37,711 nucleotides of DNA from Chlamydiota bacterium (GTDB taxonomy: Bacteria > Chlamydiota > Chlamydiia > Chlamydiales > Rhabdochlamydiaceae), in the NCBI GenBank assembly GCA_003176115.1, contig PSRO01000042.1, positions 1 through 37,711 of the forward strand. The letters are read 5' to 3'. The stretch's first letter is position 1, and every line of letters begins with the position of its first letter. Positions 29,666 to 37,711 of the stretch are shown one piece after another. The translations under genes were made by a program, and so were the position numbers. The notes under the pieces were generated by a model, which was not told where the DNA came from, did not search any database, and worked only from the letters and a program-made list of their open reading frames with translations.

Positions 29666-32600
29666 CTAAAGAAACTCTTTTTTCAGAGCAGCAATAACGC
29701 TCTCTTCGAGTTGTTTAGGATGGGTAATTTTAGGTAGCGCTAAGAGTTTTTTTAAGATAGTTTTTCCGCTTTGTTGTTGTGCGGTAAGAGTCATCTTACT
29801 AAATTTGAGCAGTGTGAATTGATGAGCAGAGGCAAATATTCTTAAACGTGTTAAATGGTAGAGCCAAAGTATTTGCATAGGATACGCTCCAAAGCGGTCT
29901 GTTAACTCTATAAGGAGAGTGTCTAATTCTTGAGGAGTAGTAGCATCTCCAAAACGGTGGTAAATCTCCATGCGTAAAGTGGGCTCATTTATGTAGGTAT
30001 CTGGAATGAGCGCATCAAAAGAAAACTCCATTTTGGTTTCTGTAAAAGAGATAGCTTTGTTGTTATTTAGTGCATTTACCGCTTTTTTTAACAATTTACA
30101 ATAGAGATGAAATCCAATCGAGGAGACCTGTCCAGATTGTTGTGTACCGAGTATGTCACCTGCTCCTCTGATCTCTAAATCGCGCATAGCAACTCGCATG
30201 CCTCCTCCGTAGCCGGAGGATAGGCTAAGAGCTTCTAAACGTTTCAAAGTAATTTCAGGAAGTTGTTTTTTAGCTGGGACTAAAAAATATGCATAGGCTG
30301 GTTTATTCCATCTGCCTACTCGGCCTCGCATTTGGTAGAGATCAGCTATTCCAAATGTATCAGAGCGGTCAATCAAGATGGTATTGGCATTAGGGATATC
30401 AATCCCGTTTTCTACAATAGTCGTGGAAACTAAAATATCTGCTTCTCCTTGTTTAAAGGCATGAAATACCGCGTCAATTTCATCGGAAGACATCTGCCCA
30501 TGTCCCACTACGATACGCGCGTCTGGAGCTAATTTTTGTAGTTCCTTAGCAATGAGAAAAATCGTTTCAATACGATTATGAATAAAGAATACTTGTCCAT
30601 CGCGCAATAATTCTCTGGCTATAGCATTTTGTATGACAGAGTGATTGCGCTCTGTGATTATCGATTTAATCGGCAAGCGATCTTGTGGAGGAGTATTGAT
30701 GATCGAGACTTTCTTGATACCGATTAGGGAAAGATACAGAGTACGAGGAATCGGTGTCGCAGAAAGAGTTAGACAATCAACCCCTATTTTTGTGGTCTTT
30801 AGACGCTCTTTTGCGCGGACTCCAAATCGTTGTTCTTCGTCAATAACGATGAGGCCTAAGTTTTTGAATTGTACATCTTGACTAATCACACGTTGGGTAC
30901 CGATTAAGATATCAATGGTGCCTTCTTGAACGGATTGAAGCGTCTTTTTTATTTGAGAAGAAGAGCAAAATCTACAAGCAAGCCCTATTTGGACGGGAAA
31001 GTTAGCCATTCTCTGGCAAAATGTTTCATAGTGCTGCATGGCTAAAATCGTAGTAGGGACAAGAACTGCAACTTGTTTATGACCATCACACACCGCCTTA
31101 AAAGCAGCGCGCATAGCTACTTCTGTTTTCCCATAACCAACATCTCCACAGATGAGACGATCCATAGCGGCCTCTGATTGCATATCTTGCTTGATAGCAT
31201 TGATGGCATTGATTTGATCTTCTGTTTCTATGAAAGGAAAATCTTCTTCAAAAGCTATCATAGTCTCAGAATCAGTCGGATAGGCAAAGCCTCCTTGGAC
31301 TGTGCGCTCTGCTTGCATGCGTAGTAATTGATCAGCATACCCAACAATGGCTTTTTGTGCTACTTGACGCGTTTTTTGCCATCTTGTCGATCCTAGTTGA
31401 CTAAATGTAGGGATCGTATCCCTGGTTCCGATATAACGGCTCATTAAATGAGATTGAGAAATCGGGACAAAAAGCTTACTCTTTTCTGCGTACTCAATCA
31501 CCATAAATTCTGAGATATTTCCTAAGTGATTAGTCTGTTTTTCTGTTCCTACATAGCGGCCTATTCCATTATGAAAGTGCACTACGATATCACCGGGAAG
31601 TAATTCATGAAATTCCGAGATGGGTATAGAGTAAGACTTACGCCATTGTTGGCGCCTAGGTTTTAAGCGATGAGTGAGTTCTGCTGTGGTGATAAGCGAT
31701 AGTTTTGCATCTTTCAGGACAAATCCGCTAGATAGGTAACCGATGTGAAAATCGGTTTTTTCAAGCGTCTTGGTTTTTTCTTCCAATAAGGTTTTTTGCG
31801 CAAGAGTAGAGCAAATAAAATGCACTTGCATATGGGGGTGTCGATGTAGAGCTTGCAGGATTTCTTCTTCCTGAATGGATGCTTGATTGTCTAGAGTGGA
31901 AAAGAACTCGGCTACTGGAATAAAGGGATGTCTACATCTTTTGGTTTGTATCTGTTGGTTAAACATTTCAAATTGCAAGGGTTGAAGGGAAGTTTGTCCC
32001 ATATGTACTATCGGTTTTTCTTGGATCAAAGAAAGAGATGCAATTTTCTCAGAACTTAAAAAAATTTGCGATAGAGGTTGCAAGCAAGAAAAAAACTCTT
32101 GGAAAGAAAGGACTAAGCGATTGTGTAATGTAGGCATTTTTGCAAGAGAAACCAAACGATCTTCAATAGCTAATAAATCATGAAAAATGAGAATGGTATT
32201 GGAGCCTAAATAATCTAGAAAAGAAGTAAGCTCTTGTGTTTTTTTAAGAAGAGTAAGCTCAGATGCAGGACAGAGCCAACATTGTGTATGCTTTTCTGTT
32301 GTGATTTGCGTTAAAGGGTCAAAAGATCGAATTTCTTGAATTTCATTGCCAAAAAACTCGATTCGAAAAGGAGATGGAGCAGAAGGAGGAAAAAAATCGA
32401 TAATCCCTCCTCTTACAGCAAATTCTCCTTTATCGCTTACGATGTTTGCATGCTGATAATTTAAGAGCTCTAGATGCTTAATAAATAAGGAAAAATCAAG
32501 AAACTGATTGACTCGGTATCTTTGGAAAAGCATACGCATGGTTTCTCTACAAGGCAGTTTTTGCAAAACAGCTTGCAAAGGAGCAAAAACTACATGAGGG

Positions 32601-32938
32601 GAATCATTTTCTAAAAGAGAGTTGAGCACTTCAAACCGCTTTCCCATTAGATCAGAACTAGGCGCAATTTCTTCACCAGGCAAAGTTTCCCACGCAGGCA
32701 ACTCGTACAGATGAGGCAGGGAAAACAATTGCATATCTTCGAGTAAACTATCTTGAGACCCACTGCTAATGATAAGCACATGTTTGTTTGTCATCTGTGA
32801 TAACAACCAAATGATAACGGCTTTGGGCCCATCCCAAAGCTGTTCCATCAGAATAGATGGTTCATGAGCTATGGTTTCGAAAAACTCTTGTAATGAAGGA
32901 TGAGTGGTTAGGATTTCTTTTAAGCGTTTTGTAAGCAT
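29666..32938 (-). CDS. mfd: Transcription-repair coupling factor
   Basis: A 1090-residue Mfd. It removes RNA polymerase stalled at lesions and recruits UvrA. The N-terminal UvrB-homology region (FAVRGGIIDFFPP, RIEFFGNEI) is followed by the polymerase-interaction domain (LLPGDIVVHFHNGIGRYVG). The translocase motor has Walker A DVGYGKTEVA, the DEEQ box VIDEEQRFGV and LSATPIPRTLYLS. The late motor motifs are TTIVENGIDIPNANT and YQMRGRVGR, and the C-terminal domain ends the protein. Length is slightly below the 1148 residues of E. coli. Its start overlaps the end of alaS by 19 bases, so the two are co-transcribed. I recall the same pair adjacent in Chlamydia. Confidence 0.97.
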   Translation of the reverse strand: MLTKRLKEILTTHPSLQEFFETIAHEPSILMEQLWDGPKAVIIWLLSQMTNKHVLIISSGSQDSLLEDMQLFSLPHLYELPAWETLPGEEIAPSSDLMGKRFEVLNSLLENDSPHVVFAPLQAVLQKLPCRETMRMLFQRYRVNQFLDFSLFIKHLELLNYQHANIVSDKGEFAVRGGIIDFFPPSAPSPFRIEFFGNEIQEIRSFDPLTQITTEKHTQCWLCPASELTLLKKTQELTSFLDYLGSNTILIFHDLLAIEDRLVSLAKMPTLHNRLVLSFQEFFSCLQPLSQIFLSSEKIASLSLIQEKPIVHMGQTSLQPLQFEMFNQQIQTKRCRHPFIPVAEFFSTLDNQASIQEEEILQALHRHPHMQVHFICSTLAQKTLLEEKTKTLEKTDFHIGYLSSGFVLKDAKLSLITTAELTHRLKPRRQQWRKSYSIPISEFHELLPGDIVVHFHNGIGRYVGTEKQTNHLGNISEFMVIEYAEKSKLFVPISQSHLMSRYIGTRDTIPTFSQLGSTRWQKTRQVAQKAIVGYADQLLRMQAERTVQGGFAYPTDSETMIAFEEDFPFIETEDQINAINAIKQDMQSEAAMDRLICGDVGYGKTEVAMRAAFKAVCDGHKQVAVLVPTTILAMQHYETFCQRMANFPVQIGLACRFCSSSQIKKTLQSVQEGTIDILIGTQRVISQDVQFKNLGLIVIDEEQRFGVRAKERLKTTKIGVDCLTLSATPIPRTLYLSLIGIKKVSIINTPPQDRLPIKSIITERNHSVIQNAIARELLRDGQVFFIHNRIETIFLIAKELQKLAPDARIVVGHGQMSSDEIDAVFHAFKQGEADILVSTTIVENGIDIPNANTILIDRSDTFGIADLYQMRGRVGRWNKPAYAYFLVPAKKQLPEITLKRLEALSLSSGYGGGMRVAMRDLEIRGAGDILGTQQSGQVSSIGFHLYCKLLKKAVNALNNNKAISFTETKMEFSFDALIPDTYINEPTLRMEIYHRFGDATTPQELDTLLIELTDRFGAYPMQILWLYHLTRLRIFASAHQFTLLKFSKMTLTAQQQSGKTILKKLLALPKITHPKQLEESVIAALKKEFL

Positions 32939-35544
32939 TTTTGTACTTGTTCAAATGCTTGTAATAACCCTTCTGGATTTTTGCCTCCAGCTTGCGCGCT
33001 TTCTTTTTTTCCTCCTCCACTACCTGAAATAATAGGGGCAATTTCTTTGATTAAAGAAGAAGCAAAAATTCCTTTTTGGTTGAGGTCTTTGGATACTCTA
33101 ACCATAACCCGACAACGATCTTTTACTGCGTGGGCTAAAATTACGATGTAAGAGCTTAGCTCTTGTGCGATTTGTTCGCTTAAGGCATTTAGCTCTTGTG
33201 TATCTACAATTTGTGCTAAAAAAGGAACAGATCCAACATATTGCACTTTAGTTAGAAGGGTTTGAGTCAGTTGCTTTAACTGCGAGCTTTTTAAGGTTTT
33301 TACTTCTGTCTGAAGAGTTTTATTTTCCTCGAGGAGGTTTTGTGTTTTTTCCACAAGCTGCAAGGGAGAGCTTTTTAGAAGAGCAGCCGCTTTTTCGAGT
33401 CTGTCCTCTTGTTGATAGATCCATTCTTCTGCTTTAACTCCTGTATACGCTTCAATGCGTCTTACTCCAGAAGCGATGCTACCTTCTTTAATAATCCTAA
33501 ATGAGCCGATGGTAGAGACATTTTCCGTATGAGTGCCACCGCATAGTTCTTTAGAATAGTCGATATCGACCACCCTTACAATAGCTGCATATTTATCTCC
33601 AAAAAACTGCTTGATGGCAGGATCCTTTTGCGCTTCTTCAAAAGATACTTCATAGGTTTGTACCTTTTGGCCTTCTCTAATTTTTTCTTGAACAAGCTTT
33701 TCGATTTGACGGATCTCTTCTTTTGAAAGTGCTTTATGATGATTAAAATCAAAACGCAGATGATCTTCGGTTACGAGAGAACCTGCTTGTCTAATATGAG
33801 CTCCGACTACTTTTTGCAGGGCCCAATGCAATAGATGCGTAGCGGTATGATTATTGGTAATTTCTTGTCTTTTTTGTTTATCTACTTGCGCGCTTACAGG
33901 TTCTCCTAAAAGTAAACAGCCTTTTTCCAATGTACCTACGTGAGCAATAATTCCTGGAAAAGGAGAATAGCAATGAGTGACTGTAAAACGGGCTTCTTTG
34001 TGGGTTAATGAGCCTGTATCGCCTACTTGCCCTCCTTTTTCTGGATAAAAGGGTGTTTTATCAAGTAGGATATAGCCATTTTGCTCTTCTTTTATCTCTT
34101 CGACAAATTTACCATCGATGAAAATTCCTATAATAGCAGCTTCTGCTTCGGTTTGTGTATAGCCTAAAAAATCGGTAGTTGGATGGTGTTTGATATATTC
34201 TTTGAATAGGACATCTTCTGCTTGTGGGAAATGCGTTGTCTGCGCTGCTTTAGATCGTATTTTTGCCTGATTTTCCAGTATAAGATAAGAATCCAAATCT
34301 ACTTTTAGGCCATTATCTTTAGCAATAAGTAGAATTTCTTCGAGCGGAAAACCATATGTGTCTTTGAGTTTAAATGCGTTTTCGCCTGAAATTTGTTTGC
34401 TGGAGCTTATTTTAGTCTGGTCAATAACGGTATGTAATATATTACCACCTCGTTTTAAGGTACGTAAGAAAGTCTCTTCTTCTAAAGAAAGGATATCAGC
34501 AATTCTTGTCTGTGATTCTACAAGCTCTTTATAGTCAGATCCCATTGTATCTATCAAACAGGGGAGCATATCTGCTAAAAAGGGTTTTTGAAGTCCAAGT
34601 GCACGTCCATAACGCACAGCTCGTCTCAAGAGCTTGCGTAAGATATAGCCCCTTTCTGTATTACTAGGTTGAGCTCCATCTGCAATAGCAAAACTAAGAG
34701 CACGGATATGATCTGCGATTACATGATAGGCAGGAGCTAAATGAAGGTCCTCTTTCCGATAAGGTTTGTTACACAACCTTGCAACTTCTGCAATAAGAGC
34801 TTGGAAAATATCTATTTCAAATACAGAATCAACTCCTAATTTTAAAGAAACAATACGTTCAAGACCAGCTCCTGTATCAATGGATTTTTTAGGAAGCAGT
34901 TGCTGCTTTAAAGAAGAATCTCTATTAAATTGCATAAATACGAGATTCCAAAACTCTAAAAAACGCTCCCCGCCGTGATCTTCTAAAGGGGAAGAAGCCT
35001 TGCCGTAAGAGGGGCCGCGATCAAAAAGCAATTCAGAACAAGGTCCGCAAGGGCCTGTATCTCCCATAGCCCAAAAATTCTCTTTTTCACCCATCCGAAC
35101 AATGCGCTTTTCTGGTAAGAAGGCTTTCCATAGTTCAAAAGCCTCATCATCGTTTTCAAATACAGTGGCCCAGATCTTTCCTGCGTCAAAACCAAAGACA
35201 GTAGTCGAGACTTCCCAAGCATATTGGATCGCTTGATCTTTAAAATAATCACCAAAGGAAAAATTGCCCAACATTTCAAAAAAAGTTAAGTGGCGTGAAG
35301 TATGACCTACGTTGTCTAGATCGTTATGTTTACCACCAACACGAATGCACTTTTGGCAAGTTGTCGCTCTGGTGTACCCTCGTTCATTTTTGCCTAAAAA
35401 CACATCTTTAAACTGGTTCATCCCTGCATTGATAAATAGTATTGTAGGATCATCATGAGGGATAACTGATGAAGAAGGAACAATTGTATGTTCTTTATCT
35501 TTAAAATACTGAAGAAATTTCACCCGAATCTGTTGAGAGAGCAT
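32920..35544 (-). CDS. alaS: Alanyl-tRNA synthetase
   Basis: An 874-residue AlaRS, normal for bacteria. The catalytic domain begins with FLQYFKDKEHTIVPSSSVIP and has RHLTFFEMLGNFSFGDYFK and the CPCSE-like stretch GDTGPCGPCSELLFD. The editing domain carries HTATHLLHWAL and CGGTHTENV (zinc ligands). The C-Ala domain (about 740-874) is present, with SGSGGGKKESAQAGGKNP. It loads alanine on tRNA-Ala and clears mischarged serine and glycine. A well-formed promoter lies upstream (35578-35606). No strong Shine-Dalgarno is seen before the ATG. Confidence 0.98.
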   Translation of the reverse strand: MLSQQIRVKFLQYFKDKEHTIVPSSSVIPHDDPTILFINAGMNQFKDVFLGKNERGYTRATTCQKCIRVGGKHNDLDNVGHTSRHLTFFEMLGNFSFGDYFKDQAIQYAWEVSTTVFGFDAGKIWATVFENDDEAFELWKAFLPEKRIVRMGEKENFWAMGDTGPCGPCSELLFDRGPSYGKASSPLEDHGGERFLEFWNLVFMQFNRDSSLKQQLLPKKSIDTGAGLERIVSLKLGVDSVFEIDIFQALIAEVARLCNKPYRKEDLHLAPAYHVIADHIRALSFAIADGAQPSNTERGYILRKLLRRAVRYGRALGLQKPFLADMLPCLIDTMGSDYKELVESQTRIADILSLEEETFLRTLKRGGNILHTVIDQTKISSSKQISGENAFKLKDTYGFPLEEILLIAKDNGLKVDLDSYLILENQAKIRSKAAQTTHFPQAEDVLFKEYIKHHPTTDFLGYTQTEAEAAIIGIFIDGKFVEEIKEEQNGYILLDKTPFYPEKGGQVGDTGSLTHKEARFTVTHCYSPFPGIIAHVGTLEKGCLLLGEPVSAQVDKQKRQEITNNHTATHLLHWALQKVVGAHIRQAGSLVTEDHLRFDFNHHKALSKEEIRQIEKLVQEKIREGQKVQTYEVSFEEAQKDPAIKQFFGDKYAAIVRVVDIDYSKELCGGTHTENVSTIGSFRIIKEGSIASGVRRIEAYTGVKAEEWIYQQEDRLEKAAALLKSSPLQLVEKTQNLLEENKTLQTEVKTLKSSQLKQLTQTLLTKVQYVGSVPFLAQIVDTQELNALSEQIAQELSSYIVILAHAVKDRCRVMVRVSKDLNQKGIFASSLIKEIAPIISGSGGGKKESAQAGGKNPEGLLQAFEQVQKCLQNA

Positions 35545-35577
35545 AAAATGTGTCTATTTATACGATTAAAAAGACCC

Positions 35578-35606
35578 ACAATAGCAAAACTAGTGCTGAA
35601 AGTCAA
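35578..35606 (-). promoter_or_regulatory. Sigma-70-type promoter for alaS-mfd
   Basis: On the minus strand TTGACT (35601-35606) and TATTGT (35578-35583) are exactly 17 bases apart. The -10 box ends 34 bases before the alaS ATG. An upstream run of T on this strand may add to its strength. Confidence 0.65.
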
Positions 35607-35673
35607 AAAAAATGCGGGTAATAAAATGCAGTAATCTTGTTTTTTTTAAAAAAAATCTAAGAGGTTGTTTACA

Positions 35674-36858
35674 ATGGCTACAGCAGCGATTTCTCGATAC
35701 GATACACTTATGAGTTATTTTCCCACGAATAATTCTCTAGATTTTCTCAAAAAGAAAACCTTTTGCTTCGCTTCTCTACTAACCGAGCCTATATGTAAAG
35801 CACATGAACTTTTTAGAAGATTATGCCTAGTAGATGTGCTAAATCCTACAGCTAGTAAAACAAGCAATTGGGTAAGGAAATTTTTTCTAGGCATGGGGCT
35901 TGTTGTTAGTTCTTTTTTATCAATAGGCACCGCGATTCCAGGCGCTGCTTTGCGCGGTATAATCAGTCATTTGGAGAAGGAACCCTTTATCTATTATCAA
36001 GGTAAACTACCAGATCAAGATTTAAAGGATCATTTTTCTCTTTTGTCCTGGAATATTTGTTGTATAGGCGGAGGTTATTCTATTAGCGATGGAGGAGTAA
36101 TGCCTTGGTCTTTTAGAATAGATAACATCATTACAAAAATTCAGGAGGAAGATCCAGATATTCTTGCCTTATACGAGGTTATGGATACAGCTGCTGGATT
36201 TTATCTCTATGAAAAACTACAGGAGAAATATGCCCATTTTTATTTCAATCTAGGACCAAGAGCAATAGGGCCATCTTCTGGGATATTTATAGCCAGCAAA
36301 ACGGAAATGACAAACCCTGAATTCACCCCTTTTCCCAAACAGATGCTAGTCGGGAGAACCAAGATATCAGAAAAGGGCGTATTTTCTTTTGACATTTACG
36401 TCGGAGAAAAAAAGGTAAAGATCTATGCAACACATTTACAGCATTCAGAACAGCCTCAATATCCAACTCAAGAGGAAATAGAAGCTAGAAAAGCAGAGAT
36501 GGAGTTAATTATCAAAAAAGTAAGTCGGGATTCTGGCCATGTGATAGTAACCGGAGATCTTAACTTAGATAATACAGAATACGCCCATTCTGCTTGGAAA
36601 GAAACTTTTCAAGGCGTGTCCTTTGATGAAAATGGTTCAAGAACATGGGGAGGAGATGAATTTTGTGCCGAAATGGTAGGTAAAAGAGATTCTGGTCCTT
36701 TAAATTTAGACTATACATTGATCACAAAAGGCTCTGAGATAAAAGCTAAAACCTCATTAATAGAAACCGGTTATGATGATACAACATTTACCATAGAGGC
36801 TCTTTCCGATCATAGAGGCCTTCTGAGTTGCTTTGAAATGAACACAAATAGCTCGTGA
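35674..36858 (+). CDS. Endonuclease/exonuclease/phosphatase-family enzyme with N-terminal hydrophobic domain
   Basis: A 394-residue protein. I use the ATG at 35674, with GAGG nine bases upstream, rather than the in-frame TTG at 35665. Residues about 65-95 are a hydrophobic Gly/Ser-rich stretch that could insert in a membrane. From about 120 on, the full EEP catalytic set is visible: LSWNICCIGG, ILALYEVMD (metal Glu), YATHLQHSE (His), VTGDLNLDNTEY (Asp, Asn), LNLDYTLI (Asp) and ALSDHRGL (Asp-His). Members cleave phosphodiesters or phosphoesters: nucleases, inositol phosphatases, sphingomyelinases. The DYTLI/SDHRGL ending recalls neutral sphingomyelinases, but the substrate cannot be decided by eye. 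With its N-terminal hydrophobic domain it is a candidate host-membrane effector. Confidence 0.8.
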   Translation: MATAAISRYDTLMSYFPTNNSLDFLKKKTFCFASLLTEPICKAHELFRRLCLVDVLNPTASKTSNWVRKFFLGMGLVVSSFLSIGTAIPGAALRGIISHLEKEPFIYYQGKLPDQDLKDHFSLLSWNICCIGGGYSISDGGVMPWSFRIDNIITKIQEEDPDILALYEVMDTAAGFYLYEKLQEKYAHFYFNLGPRAIGPSSGIFIASKTEMTNPEFTPFPKQMLVGRTKISEKGVFSFDIYVGEKKVKIYATHLQHSEQPQYPTQEEIEARKAEMELIIKKVSRDSGHVIVTGDLNLDNTEYAHSAWKETFQGVSFDENGSRTWGGDEFCAEMVGKRDSGPLNLDYTLITKGSEIKAKTSLIETGYDDTTFTIEALSDHRGLLSCFEMNTNSS

Positions 36859-36993
36859 AAGCTCAATAAGCGGCTCCTGGGAATAAAATGTACATGCAAT
36901 AGTATTGATGATTACAATCTTCTTGTATTAAAATGTTTATTTACAAAAACACATTGGGTAAGTATTTTATGGGGCTTTTATGAATACTACGAA

Positions 36994-37711
36994 ATGATGC
37001 CCATGACAATTACACGCAAAAACTTCTATCTACAACCCAATCCTAATGCGGAAATAATCGAGGGAAAAACAGGCATTGTAAATAATACTGTGCAATTTAC
37101 GACAAATGGAGTAGCACTAGGAATACTGGCCTCAAATCCGTATGCAGTCGTTTCTTTTAAGCAGAGGCAGCTGCTGCAATATAATCCTAGAAATGCTAAA
37201 AATTTGCAGTTATTTGCTGCTATTTCTAAGCACGATCCTCAAAATACCAATACAGTTGATGAAATTAAAAGTTTGCTTGAGGAAGTAGACATTAATCATC
37301 AAGATCATGCAGGTGATACATTTTTACATGCAGCGGTTCAAGAAGGACACCGAGACATTGTTGAGCTCCTTGTAAAGGAAGGAGCAGATGTTACCATGCA
37401 AAATAAAAAATCTAAGACACCGCTAGATTTAGCTAACAATTTAGATCATGTTCATCCTAGTAAACAAGAAATCATAGACCTAGTTCGACCAAGAGCTTCA
37501 AATATAGGGCAGATTCCACAGCCAGGTACATCCTCCTACATTCCACAATCCAATTCTGCACTGCAAACTTATCCTGCGTCTGGATTGAAGCACAGTTTGC
37601 ACGGGAACATTTACCAATTGAAATTGCTGATGCTTTTTATGCATCGCGGCATGAAAGAAAGGTATAATTTTCGTTTATCTACAGAATGGGATGCTGCTGA
37701 AAAGTTTGATG
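36994..37711 (+). CDS. Ankyrin-repeat protein, 3' end beyond window
   Basis: The frame is open from ATG codons at 36994, 36997 and 37003 to the end of the window (239 codons). One clear ankyrin repeat lies near residues 103-135 (HQDHAGDTFLHAAVQEGH, then DIVELLVKEGADV), with the start of a second (KSKTPLDLANN). Pro/Ser/Gln-rich sequence follows. From about residue 200 a new segment begins: LHGNIYQLKLLMLFMHRGMK, then NFRLSTEWDAAEKFD, cut by the window edge. I remember this pattern from arthropod proteins and from ankyrin proteins of intracellular symbionts. A five-codon frame (MNTTK) just upstream overlaps the start as ATGATG and could couple translation. No strong ribosome site is at 36994 itself. 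A secreted host-interaction protein is likely. Confidence 0.75.
   Translation, partial: MMPMTITRKNFYLQPNPNAEIIEGKTGIVNNTVQFTTNGVALGILASNPYAVVSFKQRQLLQYNPRNAKNLQLFAAISKHDPQNTNTVDEIKSLLEEVDINHQDHAGDTFLHAAVQEGHRDIVELLVKEGADVTMQNKKSKTPLDLANNLDHVHPSKQEIIDLVRPRASNIGQIPQPGTSSYIPQSNSALQTYPASGLKHSLHGNIYQLKLLMLFMHRGMKERYNFRLSTEWDAAEKFD

Noticed and set aside
1-37711. tRNA/rRNA genes, CRISPR arrays, prophage or intact transposase
   Set aside because: No cloverleaf-like segments, no regularly spaced identical repeats and no transposase or phage motifs were seen in either strand.

Overview
The window is AT-rich chromosomal DNA from a member of the phylum Chlamydiae, most likely one of the environmental or arthropod-associated families (Rhabdochlamydia- or Simkania-like) rather than a classical Chlamydia. 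The evidence is a histone H1-like Hc1 protein (HctA), the long chlamydia/plant-type IspG, proteins with the bilobed hydrophobic domain of inclusion-membrane (Inc) proteins, and the chlamydia-like blocks hctA-RlmD/TrmA-family methyltransferase-yajC and alaS-mfd. A glutamine-dependent NAD synthase, a decayed Rhs/YD-repeat gene and an ankyrin protein point to an amoeba- or arthropod-associated relative. The exact genus cannot be fixed by reading alone.

Layout. 1-1456: a decayed and an intact copy of a chlamydial four-segment membrane protein in tandem. 1646-5336: ispG, then two unrecognised genes (one with a secretion-type N-terminus, one small and very basic). 5311-9009 (minus): an apparent operon uup - HTH protein broken by one in-frame stop - DUF2892 membrane protein - HI0933-type flavoprotein. 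9100-10569 (minus): an RRM RNA-binding protein behind a structured GC-rich leader, and a class IV aminotransferase. 10747-12912 (plus): hctA, rRNA methyltransferase, yajC. 12960-15890 (minus): a 976-residue coiled-coil protein with an internal duplication. 16041-17213: a purple-acid-phosphatase-like metallophosphoesterase. 17224-20481 (minus): a sodium:solute symporter and htpG. 20605-22218: nadE. 22215-23709 (minus): efp-epmA, a translation factor and its modifying enzyme, overlapping.

The stretch 24026-29542 is the most accessory part. It holds an Rhs pseudogene with several lesions, a short ORF that may be its leftover tail, a 153-bp element with 31-bp perfect terminal inverted repeats, an IncA-like membrane/coiled-coil protein, an AMP nucleosidase, a decayed membrane-protein gene bracketed by two near-identical hairpins, and a small protein with a twin CX3C motif. 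29666-35544 (minus) returns to core functions (alaS-mfd behind a good sigma-70-type promoter). The right end (35674-37711) carries a membrane-anchored or secreted endonuclease/exonuclease/phosphatase-family enzyme and the start of an ankyrin protein. That protein runs off the window just as it enters a segment resembling a domain I remember from arthropods and their intracellular symbionts.

In function, the window mixes housekeeping genes (isoprenoid synthesis, translation, repair, chaperone, NAD synthesis, chromatin condensation) with host-interaction candidates. No tRNA, rRNA, CRISPR array, intact transposase or prophage was seen.
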